From: an uncultured Chitinophaga sp.
GTDB taxonomy: Bacteria > Bacteroidota > Bacteroidia > Chitinophagales > Chitinophagaceae
Assembly (NCBI RefSeq): GCF_946479755.1
Contig: NZ_CAMLHC010000006.1
Span: 1-64,000 of the forward strand
Length of the DNA: 64,000 nt
Direction: 5' to 3'
Part shown: positions 19,476 through 28,180 of the stretch, piece by piece
Layout of the letters: the number at the start of each line of letters is the position of its first letter
Numbering within the stretch: position 1 is the first letter of the stretch
Notes under the pieces: generated by a model
Seen by the model: the letters and a program-made list of their open reading frames with translations, nothing else
What the model was told of the DNA's origin: nothing
Databases searched by the model: none
Translations under genes and position numbers: made by a program

Positions 19476-20291
19476 ATGGCTCATAACTTATTAAAAGGAA
19501 AGAAAGGTATCATCTTTGGTGCACTGGACGAAAAGTCACTGGCCTGGAGAACTGCGCTCCGTTGTGTGGAAGAAGGCGCTGAAATAGTGCTCACCAATGC
19601 ACCTGTCGCGCTGCGTATGGGTGAGATCAACAAACTGGCTGAAATCTGCAAGGCCCCTGTTATTCCGGCAGACGTAACCATCACGGATGACCTGAAAAAT
19701 CTTTTTACCAAATCCATGGAGCATTTTGGCGGTAAAATAGATTTTGTACTCCATTCTGTAGGCATGAGCCTGAACGTACGTAAAGGAAGATCCTATACAG
19801 ACCTGGACTATGACTTTTCGCTGAAAACCCTCAATATTTCCGCGCTGTCCTTACACCGTGTGCTGCAGACTGCCTACCAGATGGATGCCATCAACGAATG
19901 GGGCTCTGTAGTGGCGCTCACTTACATCGCCGCACAGCGTGCATTCCCTGACTACAGCGAAATGGCTGACGCTAAAGCTATGCTGGAATCCGTTGCCCGC
20001 AGCTTCGGTTACCACTACGGCATCAAAAATAAAGTACGTGTGAACACCGTTTCCCAGTCCCCTACGCCGACTACCGCCGGCAGCGGTGTGAAAGGCTTCG
20101 GTGGCTTCATCGGTTACGCAGAGAAAATGAGCCCCCTGGGTAACGCTTCTGCCGACAACTGCGCTGACTACCTGGTGACCCTGTTCTCCGACATGACCAG
20201 GATGGTGACCATGCAGAATCTCTACCATGACGGTGGGTTCTCCTTCACCGGCGTGTCCAACGCGATCATGGACGCCCTCGACAAAGAATAG
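19476..20291 (+). CDS. fabI: Enoyl-[acyl-carrier-protein] reductase (NADH)
   Basis: A protein of 271 residues, a short-chain dehydrogenase fold. It reduces trans-2-enoyl-ACP in the last step of each fatty acid elongation cycle. The catalytic tyrosine and lysine of FabI are present in YSEMADAK (Tyr160, Lys167, the FabI Tyr-X6-Lys pattern), after the conserved GSVVALTYIAAQR strand. The N-terminal nucleotide-binding region reads GALDEKSLAW. The ending MTRMVTMQNLYHDGGFSFTG is typical of FabI. It is a single-gene transcript, flanked by terminators on both sides. Confidence 0.96.
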   Translation: MAHNLLKGKKGIIFGALDEKSLAWRTALRCVEEGAEIVLTNAPVALRMGEINKLAEICKAPVIPADVTITDDLKNLFTKSMEHFGGKIDFVLHSVGMSLNVRKGRSYTDLDYDFSLKTLNISALSLHRVLQTAYQMDAINEWGSVVALTYIAAQRAFPDYSEMADAKAMLESVARSFGYHYGIKNKVRVNTVSQSPTPTTAGSGVKGFGGFIGYAEKMSPLGNASADNCADYLVTLFSDMTRMVTMQNLYHDGGFSFTGVSNAIMDALDKE

Positions 20292-20307
20292 TACTCAATG
20301 TTTTATA

Positions 20308-20345
20308 ACAGGAAAGGCTTTCCCACAGCGGGAAAGCCTTTCCTG
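20308..20345 (+). terminator. Intrinsic terminator of fabI
   Basis: Perfect 17-bp arms (ACAGGAAAGGCTTTCCC and its complement) with a loop of four bases. It starts 16 bp after the fabI stop. The tail is only weakly T-rich (GTTTAA). Confidence 0.75.
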
Positions 20346-20366
20346 TTTAAAGACCGTATATCAAAT

Positions 20367-20403
20367 GAAAAAGCCGCTACAGCGGTAACGGCTTAACTTT
20401 TTA
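20367..20403 (-). terminator. Intrinsic terminator of the DUF2795 gene
   Basis: A hairpin with AAGCCG/CGGCTT arms and an inner CCGCT/AGCGG pairing. On the minus strand it runs into TTTTTC. It lies about 50 bp past the stop of the DUF2795 gene. T residues also follow on the plus strand, so it may work both ways. Confidence 0.65.
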
Positions 20404-20452
20404 TCAGGCATAGGATGCCCGGGAGTAGTACAATCTGTAAAACGCTCAGGGT

Positions 20453-20674
20453 CTAGTACTCGTCTTCGTTGAAGAAGAAGTCGTCTTGCGACGGATAATC
20501 AGACCAGATATCTTCAATCCCCTCATAAATTTCTCCCTCATCCTCCAGCTCCTGTAAATTCTCGATTACTTCGATCGGTGCACCGGAACGAATGGCGTAA
20601 TCAATAAGTTCGTCTTTAGTAGCTGGCCATGGAGCGTCCTCCAGGTATGAAGCTAATTCTAATGTCCAGTACAT
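20453..20674 (-). CDS. Small acidic DUF2795-type protein
   Basis: A protein of 73 residues. The first 50 residues are a compact helical domain (WTLELASYLEDAPWPATKDELIDYAIRSG) of the DUF2795 kind. The C-terminal tail is strongly acidic and aromatic (DIWSDYPSQDDFFFNEDEY). No signal peptide or membrane segment. The function is unknown. Small size, acidity and a good promoter of its own suggest an abundant regulatory or nucleic-acid-mimic protein, but that is a guess. It stands alone, divergent from the LolD-type ATPase gene. Confidence 0.85.
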   Translation of the reverse strand: MYWTLELASYLEDAPWPATKDELIDYAIRSGAPIEVIENLQELEDEGEIYEGIEDIWSDYPSQDDFFFNEDEY

Positions 20675-20705
20675 CTTATTAAAATTTTTACTTTTTAATT
20701 TTCCG

Positions 20706-20735
20706 CAAAAGTATTATTTAATTTGAAATAAACAA
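20706..20735 (-). promoter_or_regulatory. Promoter of the DUF2795 gene
   Basis: On the minus strand TTG, then exactly 19 bp, then TACTTTTG: both elements of the Bacteroidota promoter (TTG-N19-TAnnTTTG). The start codon is 31 bp downstream of the -7 box. This is one of the two best promoters in the window. Confidence 0.7.
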
Positions 20736-20774
20736 CTTTTACTATTTTATCGGTTATTTACTTTTCTTTGGGTT

Positions 20775-21425
20775 ATGCTAACCGCTCGCAATGTTACCAA
20801 AAATTATTCCAACTTACCGATTCTCAAGGGAGTAGATATTACTGTCAGTAAAGGTGAGATCGTGACCATCGTTGGATCGTCCGGAGCAGGCAAAAGTACC
20901 CTGCTGCATATACTCGGAACGCTGGACCAGCCCACCCAGGGCGAGGTCTGGCTGAATAATGTCAATCTGACGGGTTTAAGCGGCAACGCGCTGGCTGACT
21001 TCCGGAACCGACATATTGGCTTTATCTTTCAGTTCCACCACCTGCTGCCAGAGTTCAGTGCACTGGAAAATGTATGCGTCCCGGGGTTTATTGCAGGCAC
21101 CCGCAGAAGCGAGGTAAAGGAAAAAGCGGCCTTTCTGCTGAAAACCCTCGGGCTGGGGCATCGTTTGGAGCACAAACCAAGTGCGCTCTCCGGTGGCGAA
21201 CAACAGCGGGTGGCGGTGGCCCGCGCGCTCATCAACAACCCCGATGTGGTAATGGCCGATGAACCCACCGGTAACCTCGACTCCCAGAACGCACGGGAGC
21301 TGCATAATATGTTCCTTCAACTGAGAGATCAGTTTCAGCAAACCTTTATTATCGTTACCCACAACGAAGAGCTGGCACCGCTGAGTGACCGGCAGTTACT
21401 GATGAAAGACGGGCGGATCATTTAA
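20775..21425 (+). CDS. LolD-type ABC transporter ATP-binding protein
   Basis: A protein of 216 residues of the LolD/MacB subfamily. Walker A is GSSGAGKST (residues 34-42), the Q-loop lies in FIFQFHHLLPEFSALENV (the LLPEF segment is typical of LolD), the signature is LSGGEQQRVAVARAL, Walker B is VVMADEPTGNLDS, and the H-loop is IVTHNEE. It should energise release of lipoproteins from the inner membrane or a related MacB-like export step. No LolC/E permease gene lies beside it, so its partner is encoded elsewhere. Its end overlaps the convergent deacetylase gene by 4 bp. Confidence 0.88.
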   Translation: MLTARNVTKNYSNLPILKGVDITVSKGEIVTIVGSSGAGKSTLLHILGTLDQPTQGEVWLNNVNLTGLSGNALADFRNRHIGFIFQFHHLLPEFSALENVCVPGFIAGTRRSEVKEKAAFLLKTLGLGHRLEHKPSALSGGEQQRVAVARALINNPDVVMADEPTGNLDSQNARELHNMFLQLRDQFQQTFIIVTHNEELAPLSDRQLLMKDGRII

Positions 21426-22324
21426 AATCCGTAAATATTTAATCCTGTTTTGAAAGTATTGCAGTGAGCGTTCACAATATCGCTGATGCGGGTGGAATAG
21501 CCGCCGCCCATGGCCACTGCACAGGGAATGCCATGCCTGTGCAACAGGCTGAAAACGAATTCATCGCGCTGCTGACAGCCTGCAGCGGTCACCTTAAGCT
21601 TGCCAAACCGGTCCGTTTCCAGTACGTCCACACCGGACAGGTAACAGACGATATCAGGCTTTACTTTATCTATCAGCCGTGGCAGCGTTTCCTCCAGCAG
21701 CTGCAGGTAAGGCCCGTCCGTCATGCCGTCCGGGAGCGGCAGGTCCAGATCGGAGTTTTCCTTATGGAACGGGTAATTGTGTGCGCCATGCATACTGAAG
21801 GTGAATACCCGGTCATCGCCGGCAAAAAGGGCTGCGGTGCCGTTGCCCTGGTGTACGTCCAGGTCCGCGACCAGCACCTTTGTCACTTTCTTCTGCTGCA
21901 GCAGGTAATTGGCTGCAATAGCGAAATCGTTGAGCAGGCAGAAGCCTTCTCCCCGGTCGGCAAAAGCATGATGGGTGCCGCCTGCTACGTTGAAACCGAT
22001 GCCGTGGTCCAGTGCATGCAGGGCGATATCGATTGTGCCCCGGGCGATGACGATCTCCCGCTGCGTCAGCAGGGGCGATTGCCGGAAGCCGATATGCCGC
22101 TGTTCCTTGTCGGACAGCGTCTGGTCGCGCAGCTTCTCCCACCAGGGCCGGGTATGGGTGGCCAGGATCACCTCTTCCGCCGCCGCATCAGGGGCAAACA
22201 GCTGCTCATGGCTGATAACACCTTCCCGTAGCAACTGCGCCGGTATCAGCTCGTATTTCACCATCGGAAAACGGTGGTCGGCCGGCAACGGATGGGCATA
22301 TATATCGTGGTAAGCTATCTTCAT
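21422..22324 (-). CDS. Histone deacetylase-family (AcuC/HdaH-like) deacetylase
   Basis: A protein of 300 residues with the arginase-like deacetylase fold. Active-site residues can be read: the His-His pair in GGTHHAF (about 139-140), the zinc ligands in DLDVHQGNG (about 176-184), and the later Asp in SGVDVLETDRFG. The GGGY segment near the C-terminus carries the catalytic tyrosine. In bacteria such enzymes remove acetyl groups from proteins, polyamines or acetoin-pathway enzymes; the substrate here is not predictable. A striking repeat hairpin lies immediately upstream (22329-22430), followed by the phosphoesterase gene of the DNA repair set. Whether that proximity means anything is open. Confidence 0.88.
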   Translation of the reverse strand: MKIAYHDIYAHPLPADHRFPMVKYELIPAQLLREGVISHEQLFAPDAAAEEVILATHTRPWWEKLRDQTLSDKEQRHIGFRQSPLLTQREIVIARGTIDIALHALDHGIGFNVAGGTHHAFADRGEGFCLLNDFAIAANYLLQQKKVTKVLVADLDVHQGNGTAALFAGDDRVFTFSMHGAHNYPFHKENSDLDLPLPDGMTDGPYLQLLEETLPRLIDKVKPDIVCYLSGVDVLETDRFGKLKVTAAGCQQRDEFVFSLLHRHGIPCAVAMGGGYSTRISDIVNAHCNTFKTGLNIYGF

Positions 22325-22328
22325 CAGA

Positions 22329-22430
22329 AATTACGAATTACGGATTACGAATTACGAATTACAAATTACCAGCAAACTCCTATTCCTATTCCTATTCCTA
22401 TTCGTAATTCGTAATCCGTAATTCGTAATT
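22329..22430. repeat. Large inverted repeat built from heptamers, with hexamer repeats in the loop
   Basis: Perfect 31-bp arms at 22329-22359 and 22400-22430. Each arm is made of tandem copies of a 7-mer (AATTACG on the left, ATTCGTA on the right), one copy being a variant (GATTACG). The 40-base loop includes about four copies of TATTCC. It fills almost the whole gap between the deacetylase and phosphoesterase genes. There is no T tail, so it is not a standard terminator. Confidence 0.9.
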
Positions 22431-22433
22431 AAT

Positions 22434-23099
22434 TTATTGTGTCCGGATAATCGATTTTCCGGCGATTACGAACACCGGTTCGTCGGGGTAGGGGTCCAGG
22501 TTGGCCAGCCCCGTAAAGTCGCCAAAAGCGGGTAAAATGCCGCAATGGCGGCCAAAATAAAAGCAGGGTAAACGGAGCCGTTGCCTGGCAGGACCAGCCA
22601 TCACCACAGCGGGATGCAGGTGGCCGGAGAACGTGTACAGGTAACCGTTGTTTTCTTCGCAGGGCTCGTGGATAAAATGGATATCCCGGACGGTGAGGGT
22701 ATCGTGCGTGTTGACTTCCAGCTGGCTGTATATTTCGTCGGCCATGATGTCATGGTTGCCCAGCACCAGGTCTACCTGTATATGGGAAAACTGGCCCCGC
22801 CATATTTTGAAATACTGTACCTCGTTGTTGTGCCGGCTGTGGAACATATCGCCCACGATAATCAGCCGTACCGGCAGGTAACGGGTGATCAGCTGTTGCA
22901 GCCGGAACAGGTCTTCCTGCATAATGCCTGCGGGAACGGCAATGCCGGCTTTCCGGAAATGGGCGGATTTGCCCAGGTGCATATCTGAAAGGACCAATGC
23001 TTTCTCCTCTTCCCAGTATATCGCTTTCTCCGGCAATAAATGCCAGTGCTGTTGTTTAAACCGGAATATCTCCCCCGCCGCGTTGTCCTTGTTTTGCAT
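22434..23099 (-). CDS. pdeM: Ligase-associated DNA damage response phosphoesterase PdeM
   Basis: A protein of 221 residues, calcineurin-like metallophosphoesterase. All metal motifs are present: SDMHLGK (Asp39, His41), GDMFHSRHNNE, LGNHD, and SGHLHP. Family members in the ligase-associated repair cluster are Mn-dependent phosphodiesterases/endonucleases. The ATG at 23099 is chosen; the frame is open further up, but only a TTG that overlaps the end of the helicase gene would extend it. The helicase gene lies 19 bp upstream in the same direction, and the two should be co-transcribed. The ligase and exonuclease of the same set are about 9 kb away. Confidence 0.9.
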   Translation of the reverse strand: MQNKDNAAGEIFRFKQQHWHLLPEKAIYWEEEKALVLSDMHLGKSAHFRKAGIAVPAGIMQEDLFRLQQLITRYLPVRLIIVGDMFHSRHNNEVQYFKIWRGQFSHIQVDLVLGNHDIMADEIYSQLEVNTHDTLTVRDIHFIHEPCEENNGYLYTFSGHLHPAVVMAGPARQRLRLPCFYFGRHCGILPAFGDFTGLANLDPYPDEPVFVIAGKSIIRTQ

Positions 23100-23118
23100 G
23101 GGCTGCAAATTATTAATT

Positions 23119-25569
23119 CTATTCGTTGACAGCAATCAATTTTTTAATCCTGTCTTCCAGCTTCTCGCTGGTCATGGTGTCCCGCAGGCTGTCTACCTTG
23201 ATAGGGAAGCAGAAAGGCGTCAGTTTATCCGGTTCGGTGATCACGATATGGCTTTGTGCGATACGTTCCAGTGTTTCCCGTAGGCGGGCCTCTTCCATCT
23301 GGTAGAAAAAGGCTTCGTTGAAAGCCTGCTTCAGCAGCAGGTTCTGCGGGTCGTAGTCTTTGAACACGTTGAACAGTAAAGAGGCGGACGACTGCAGGTG
23401 CCTGTTGGCCTTGTGTTTACCAGGATAGCCCTGAAAGATGAGGCCGGCAATAACGGCGATGTCGCGGAACTTACGGCGGGCCATTTCGGTGGCGTTCACA
23501 CTGGTTTGCAGTTCCGTCAGCAGGTTATCCGTAGTAAACAGCGCTTTGGCATTTTCGGCGGTCAGCGGTATGGGCTGGTCCGACAGCAGCTCAAAGCCGT
23601 AGTCGTTCATCGCTATAGAGAACGTGATCGGCTGTATGCGGCTGATGCGGTAGGCCAGCAGGGCGGCCATGACCTCATGCACCAGCCGGCCTTCGAAAGG
23701 ATATACGAAAAGATGGTAACCATCTTTGGTGGTGATTTTTTCAATCAGCAGTTCGTTGTCTTTCGGGATGTGCGACAGCTCTTCCTGCCGGTTGAACAGC
23801 GGTTGCAGCGCTATCAGCTCCGGGTCTTTGGTGCGGCGGGAGAGCGCTTCGTTAAACTTCATGCGCAGCATACGGCCAAGGTTGGACGACAGGGGGATAC
23901 GGCCGCCCTGGTAGCTGGGCACGATGGTCCTTTTGGCGCCGGACTTACGTACCAGCACCGTCATATCTTTGATCATCACAAACTCGAGGTTGCGGCCGGC
24001 CAGCGTGAAGCTGTCGCCGGGCGAGAGCCGTGAGATAAAGCTTTCTTCGATGACGCCTACATAACCGCCGGTCATGAATTTCACTTTGAGCATGGCATCG
24101 CTGACGATGGTGCCGATATGCAGGCGGTGCCGCATGGCCAGCATACGGCTTTTGCAGTAGTAGTGGTCGCCCTGCCGTTCCAGTTTGCGGAACTCGTCGT
24201 AGCTGCCGAGGGCTTCGCCGCCGGTGGTAAGGAAGGCCAGTATCCACTGCCATTCATCTTCTGTAATATCCTGGTAGCAGAAGGTTTTACGGACTTCTTC
24301 GTAAATCTGCGGGGCATGGAAACCGTCAGAAACGGCGAGGGTCATGAGGTATTGCAGCAACACGTCGTACGCCAGCAGCACGGGCATGCGGCTTTCGATC
24401 AGCTCCTCTTCCATCGCGGCTTTGAGGGCGGCGGCTTCTACCAGTTCCAGGGCATGGGTGGGCAGGAAGAAAATGCGGCTGATGGCGCCCGGCTGGTGTC
24501 CGCTACGGCCTGCCCGTTGCAGGAAGCGGGCCACACCTTTGGGACTGCCCACCTGTATGACGGTGTCTACCGGCCGGAAATCCACGCCGAGGTCAAGGCT
24601 GGCGGTACACACCACCGCTTTGAGGATGCCGTTATGCAGCGCTTCTTCCACCCATATCCGCAGCTCCATATCGATGGACCCGTGGTGCAGCGCCAGGGCA
24701 CCGGCGAGCATAGGTTCGTGTTTGAGCAGCGATTGGTACCATATTTCCGACTGGGAGCGGGTATTGGTGAAGACCAGCGTAGTCTGGCTGTTTTCGATGA
24801 TAGGCAGCGCCTGCGGCAGCATCCGGATGCCGAGGTGACCGGCCCACGGATAGTTTTCTATTTCATGGGGGATCACACTTTGCAGGGCGATATTTTTTTT
24901 CAGGTTGGCGCGAACGATAAGGCCACCGTTGTGATAAGGGCCCAGCAGCACTTCCAGCGCTTCGTCAAGGTTACCGATGGTGGCGGAGATGCCCCATACT
25001 TTCAGGGCTGGCTGTAACCCGCGCAGGCGGCTTAGTGCCAGTTCTACCATGACGCCGCGTTTGCTGCCAAGCAGCTCATGCCATTCGTCCACCACCAGGG
25101 TGTGCAGGTGCCTGAAAACGGCCGGGTATTCTTTCTGGGCCAGCAGCAGGTGCAGGCTTTCAGGGGTGATGATCAGTATCTCCGGCATTTGCAGCTTCTG
25201 GCGGGCGCGGGTGGCCACGGGCGTATCACCGCTGCGGATGCCTACTTCCCACGGGATGTCCAGCTCCCGTAATACCTCTTCCATAGCCCGTCCCAGGTCT
25301 TTGGCCAGCGCGCGTAGCGGCGTTACCCACAGCAGTTGCAGGCCATTCTTCGTTTTTTTCTGATAGTCTTTAGGATGGGCATCGATCCAGGCGATCACGG
25401 CGCCCAGGAAAAGCGAGAAGGTTTTACCAAAGCCGGTAGGTGCATTCACGATCCCCGACCGGCCCTGCAGGTATGCCTCCCAGGCATCTTCCTGGAATTT
25501 GAAGGGTTGAAGGTCCTTGTCAGCCAGCCATCCGGTAATCACTTTCCATCCACGTGAACGTTGTTGCAT
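23119..25569 (-). CDS. Ligase-associated DEXH-box helicase (Lhr-like)
   Basis: A protein of 816 residues, the size of the short Lhr-core helicases of the ligase-associated DNA repair set. Helicase motifs in order: Walker A APTGFGKT (residues 43-50), motif Ia/Ib around TPLRALAKDL, motif II DEWH (the family's DExH box), motif III GISATIGN, motif V around TASLDLGVDF, motif VI QRAGRSGHQPG. The C-terminal half holds the winged-helix and Lhr-specific region. Known relatives are ATP-dependent 3'-to-5' helicases on single-strand-tailed DNA and hybrids. The gene is followed at 19 bp by pdeM and is divergent from the purine permease gene. Confidence 0.93.
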   Translation of the reverse strand: MQQRSRGWKVITGWLADKDLQPFKFQEDAWEAYLQGRSGIVNAPTGFGKTFSLFLGAVIAWIDAHPKDYQKKTKNGLQLLWVTPLRALAKDLGRAMEEVLRELDIPWEVGIRSGDTPVATRARQKLQMPEILIITPESLHLLLAQKEYPAVFRHLHTLVVDEWHELLGSKRGVMVELALSRLRGLQPALKVWGISATIGNLDEALEVLLGPYHNGGLIVRANLKKNIALQSVIPHEIENYPWAGHLGIRMLPQALPIIENSQTTLVFTNTRSQSEIWYQSLLKHEPMLAGALALHHGSIDMELRIWVEEALHNGILKAVVCTASLDLGVDFRPVDTVIQVGSPKGVARFLQRAGRSGHQPGAISRIFFLPTHALELVEAAALKAAMEEELIESRMPVLLAYDVLLQYLMTLAVSDGFHAPQIYEEVRKTFCYQDITEDEWQWILAFLTTGGEALGSYDEFRKLERQGDHYYCKSRMLAMRHRLHIGTIVSDAMLKVKFMTGGYVGVIEESFISRLSPGDSFTLAGRNLEFVMIKDMTVLVRKSGAKRTIVPSYQGGRIPLSSNLGRMLRMKFNEALSRRTKDPELIALQPLFNRQEELSHIPKDNELLIEKITTKDGYHLFVYPFEGRLVHEVMAALLAYRISRIQPITFSIAMNDYGFELLSDQPIPLTAENAKALFTTDNLLTELQTSVNATEMARRKFRDIAVIAGLIFQGYPGKHKANRHLQSSASLLFNVFKDYDPQNLLLKQAFNEAFFYQMEEARLRETLERIAQSHIVITEPDKLTPFCFPIKVDSLRDTMTSEKLEDRIKKLIAVNE

Positions 25570-25620
25570 GAAATGAAATTAGCATAAAATGATAAATCGT
25601 GAATCGCTTATTTTTGCAGC

Positions 25621-26943
25621 ATGCTCGCAAAATTTTTCAGGCTCTCCGAAAACAATACTACGGTAAAGAAAGAAGTACTCGCTGGTTTGACCACCTTTTC
25701 CACCATGGCGTATATCCTGGCCGTGAACCCCAGTATCCTGTCAACGACGGGGATGGACTTTAACGCGCTGATCACCGCCACGGCGCTGGCTGCCGCCATC
25801 GGCACGCTGGTGATGGCGCTGTATGCGCGCCTGCCGATAGGCGTGGCGCCAGGTATGGGGCTGAATGCTTTCTTTGCCTACACCATTGTATCGGGTATGG
25901 GCTACAGCTGGCAGTTTGCGCTGACGGCCGTTTTCCTGGAAGGGGTCATCTTTATCATTTTATCGATGTTCCGGATCCGGGAAGCGATTATCAACAGTAT
26001 CCCCGAAAATCTTAAACATGCTATTTCCGTGGGAATAGGGCTGTTGATCGCCCTGATCGGGATGGCCAACGCCGGTATTATAGAAACCGGTATGCATCAC
26101 GTTGGGGAAGGCCGGCTGGAAGGCGTGATCCTGAAAATGGGCAACGTTACCAGCATCGGGCCGCTGATTGCACTGATAGGCCTGATCATCAGCGCTGTGC
26201 TGATGTACCGCAAGGTAAACGCTGCTTTGCTGATCGGTATCCTCGCAGCTACCGTGGCTGGTATCCCCTTAGGCATTACCCATCTGCCCGAAGGGCACCT
26301 GGTAAGCCTGCCGCCCTCTGTGGCGCCTATCGCGTTTAAACTGGAATTTGACAGGATCTTCAGCCTTGATATGGTGATGATTTTATTCACCCTGCTGATG
26401 GTGAACCTGTTTGATACGGTAGGTACGCTGATAGGACTGTGTAACAAAGCCGGGCTGCTGGATGAAAACGGGCGGCTGCCGCGGGCCAAGCAGGCACTGA
26501 TGGCAGATGCGGTGGGCACTACGGCAGCGGGGCTGTTAGGTACCAGCGTGGTGACGGCTTACGTAGAAAGTGCCAGTGGCGTGGCAGCAGGTGGCAGGAC
26601 CGGTCTCACGGCGCTGACGGTGTCTGTTATGTTTTTACTGTCACTGTTCTTTGCGCCGGTATTTGCCATGATACCACAGGCGGCTACCGCGCCGGCGCTG
26701 ATCATTGTGGGAATGCTGATGATGGGCGCTGTGGTAAAAATTGATTTTAATGATGTGACAGAGGCCATCCCGGCCTTCCTGGCCATTGTGATGATGCCTT
26801 ATACCTACAGCATTGCCGAAGGGATTGTATTCGGAATGTTGTCTTACGTATTACTGAAAGTGCTGACAGGACAATATAAACAAATCAGTCCTGTGATGTA
26901 TGTGCTGGCTATTTTGTTTGTTGTTACTTTCCTGGTGAAATAA
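25621..26943 (+). CDS. NCS2-family purine permease (AzgA-like)
   Basis: A protein of 440 residues, mostly membrane-spanning (about 12-14 helices). The opening KKEVLAGLTTFSTMAYILAVNP and the TM1 region are typical of the AzgA-type adenine/guanine/hypoxanthine permeases, as are GMGLNAFFAYT and the later FDTVGTLIGLCNKAG. It should use the proton gradient to import nucleobases. The stop codon abuts the stop codon of the convergent LD-carboxypeptidase gene, with no room for a separate terminator. It is divergent from the Lhr-like helicase gene with a gap of about 50 bp. Confidence 0.9.
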   Translation: MLAKFFRLSENNTTVKKEVLAGLTTFSTMAYILAVNPSILSTTGMDFNALITATALAAAIGTLVMALYARLPIGVAPGMGLNAFFAYTIVSGMGYSWQFALTAVFLEGVIFIILSMFRIREAIINSIPENLKHAISVGIGLLIALIGMANAGIIETGMHHVGEGRLEGVILKMGNVTSIGPLIALIGLIISAVLMYRKVNAALLIGILAATVAGIPLGITHLPEGHLVSLPPSVAPIAFKLEFDRIFSLDMVMILFTLLMVNLFDTVGTLIGLCNKAGLLDENGRLPRAKQALMADAVGTTAAGLLGTSVVTAYVESASGVAAGGRTGLTALTVSVMFLLSLFFAPVFAMIPQAATAPALIIVGMLMMGAVVKIDFNDVTEAIPAFLAIVMMPYTYSIAEGIVFGMLSYVLLKVLTGQYKQISPVMYVLAILFVVTFLVK

Positions 26944-27975
26944 TTAGTCTTTTAACAGCACTTTTTCGTCTGTAACGGTGAGGTTATGCATCATGCCGCA
27001 TTTGAGGGCATAGTTATTTTTCTGGTGCCCGACCGGGAAGTTGTAGCATACCGGGTACTTAAAGGTTTTTACTTTTTCCTGTACCATGTCGTATACCGTA
27101 CGGCCAAATTCTTCGCCGGGATCGTCCGGTTTTAACCTGTTGAAACCACCGATGATGAGCCCGGCGAGATTGTCGAGCTTATGGGAGCGCTGCAGCGTGT
27201 TCAGCATACGGTCAATGTTGTAAAGATATTCCCCCACTTCTTCCAGGAACAGGATTTTTCCGTTGGTGTCAATTTCCGAATTGGTACCGGAAATACTCTG
27301 TATCACCGACAGGTTACCGCCTATCAGTATGCCACGGGCCGTGCCTTTACGGTTGTTGGCGTCCGGAGGTGCAGTATACTGCATCTTTTTACCGGTGAGG
27401 GCCTGATAGATAGACATGATGGTGTCCTGTATCACGGGTTCGGACTTGTTGAAATCATCCGGGAAACTGTTGCACATTTTGGAATGGATGGTGGCAATGC
27501 CATAGTGGCGGTTGACATGGCAGTGCAGCGCCGTGATATCACTGAAACCGATGATCCATTTCGGATGACGCTGGAAGCGGGAGAAGTCCAGCTGGTCCAG
27601 GATACGCGCCGTTCCGTATCCACCGCGGCCGCACATGATCGCCTTCACATTGGGATCATTCAGCATGGCTTGTAAGTCCTTTGTTCTCTCCGCATCCGTA
27701 CCGCCGAAAGAATAATCGCGCATGCCAACGGTGTTGCCTATACGAATATTGAAGCCCCATCTTTCCATGATGCGCAGGGAGGGTAGAATTTCTTCTTTAT
27801 TGATATAGCCGGCAGGGCAGGTGATACCAATGATATCCCCTGGTTTGAGGTAAGGAGGGATCTGGGGTTCTTTGGCGGTGGAGGTACCGGCAACCCCCAT
27901 TGCCGCGAGCGTTTGGGCGGCAGGTATACTGATACCGGCCGTTGCGAGGGCAGATAAAAAATGTTTACGGTTCAT
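26944..27975 (-). CDS. LD-carboxypeptidase (peptidase S66), exported
   Basis: A protein of 343 residues. It starts MNRKHFLSALATAGISIPAAQTLAA, a signal peptide resembling a Tat or Sec leader. The serine peptidase S66 motifs are visible: GRGGYG, the nucleophile segment GFSDITALH, GGNLSVIQ, the glutamate segment FLEEVGEYLYNIDR, and the histidine in FPVGHQ. Family members cut the L-lysyl/DAP-D-alanine bond of muropeptides during murein recycling. An exported form would act in the periplasm. The 5' gap carries a large inverted repeat (27993-28162). Confidence 0.9.
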   Translation of the reverse strand: MNRKHFLSALATAGISIPAAQTLAAMGVAGTSTAKEPQIPPYLKPGDIIGITCPAGYINKEEILPSLRIMERWGFNIRIGNTVGMRDYSFGGTDAERTKDLQAMLNDPNVKAIMCGRGGYGTARILDQLDFSRFQRHPKWIIGFSDITALHCHVNRHYGIATIHSKMCNSFPDDFNKSEPVIQDTIMSIYQALTGKKMQYTAPPDANNRKGTARGILIGGNLSVIQSISGTNSEIDTNGKILFLEEVGEYLYNIDRMLNTLQRSHKLDNLAGLIIGGFNRLKPDDPGEEFGRTVYDMVQEKVKTFKYPVCYNFPVGHQKNNYALKCGMMHNLTVTDEKVLLKD

Positions 27976-27992
27976 GCAATTAAAGTAACATA

Positions 27993-28162
27993 TTTTCTCG
28001 CAAAGCGCGCAAAGATTTTTGTTTTATATTAAGCACGCAAAGGATAACTGTTGTCGATTATCATATAGTGTATTTTTGCTCATGTTTAGGTTAATTGATA
28101 TGATCTCCGGTCCTTTGCGTGCTTAATATAAAACAAAAATCTTTGCGCGCTTTGCGAGAAAA
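27993..28162. repeat. Perfect 52-bp inverted repeat with a 66-bp loop
   Basis: Arms at 27993-28044 and 28111-28162 are exact reverse complements over 52 bp. They contain words like CTTTGCGCGCTTTGCGAG and CTTTGCGTGCTTAATAT. The loop (28045-28110) has no open reading frame of note but contains TATTTTTG at 28071-28078, a perfect -7 box on the plus strand, with a TTG 17 bp upstream. The element separates two minus-strand genes. Confidence 0.92.
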
Positions 28163-28180
28163 ACAATGGAGAAAGACCGG

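Noticed and set aside
22377..22404. TATTCC repeats considered as a CRISPR array or microsatellite gene
   Set aside because: The unit is six bases without spacers, so it is not CRISPR. It is only part of the larger hairpin reported here.
27993..28162. Inverted repeat considered as an insertion sequence
   Set aside because: Inner segment is only 66 bp and has no transposase frame. A non-autonomous element is still possible.
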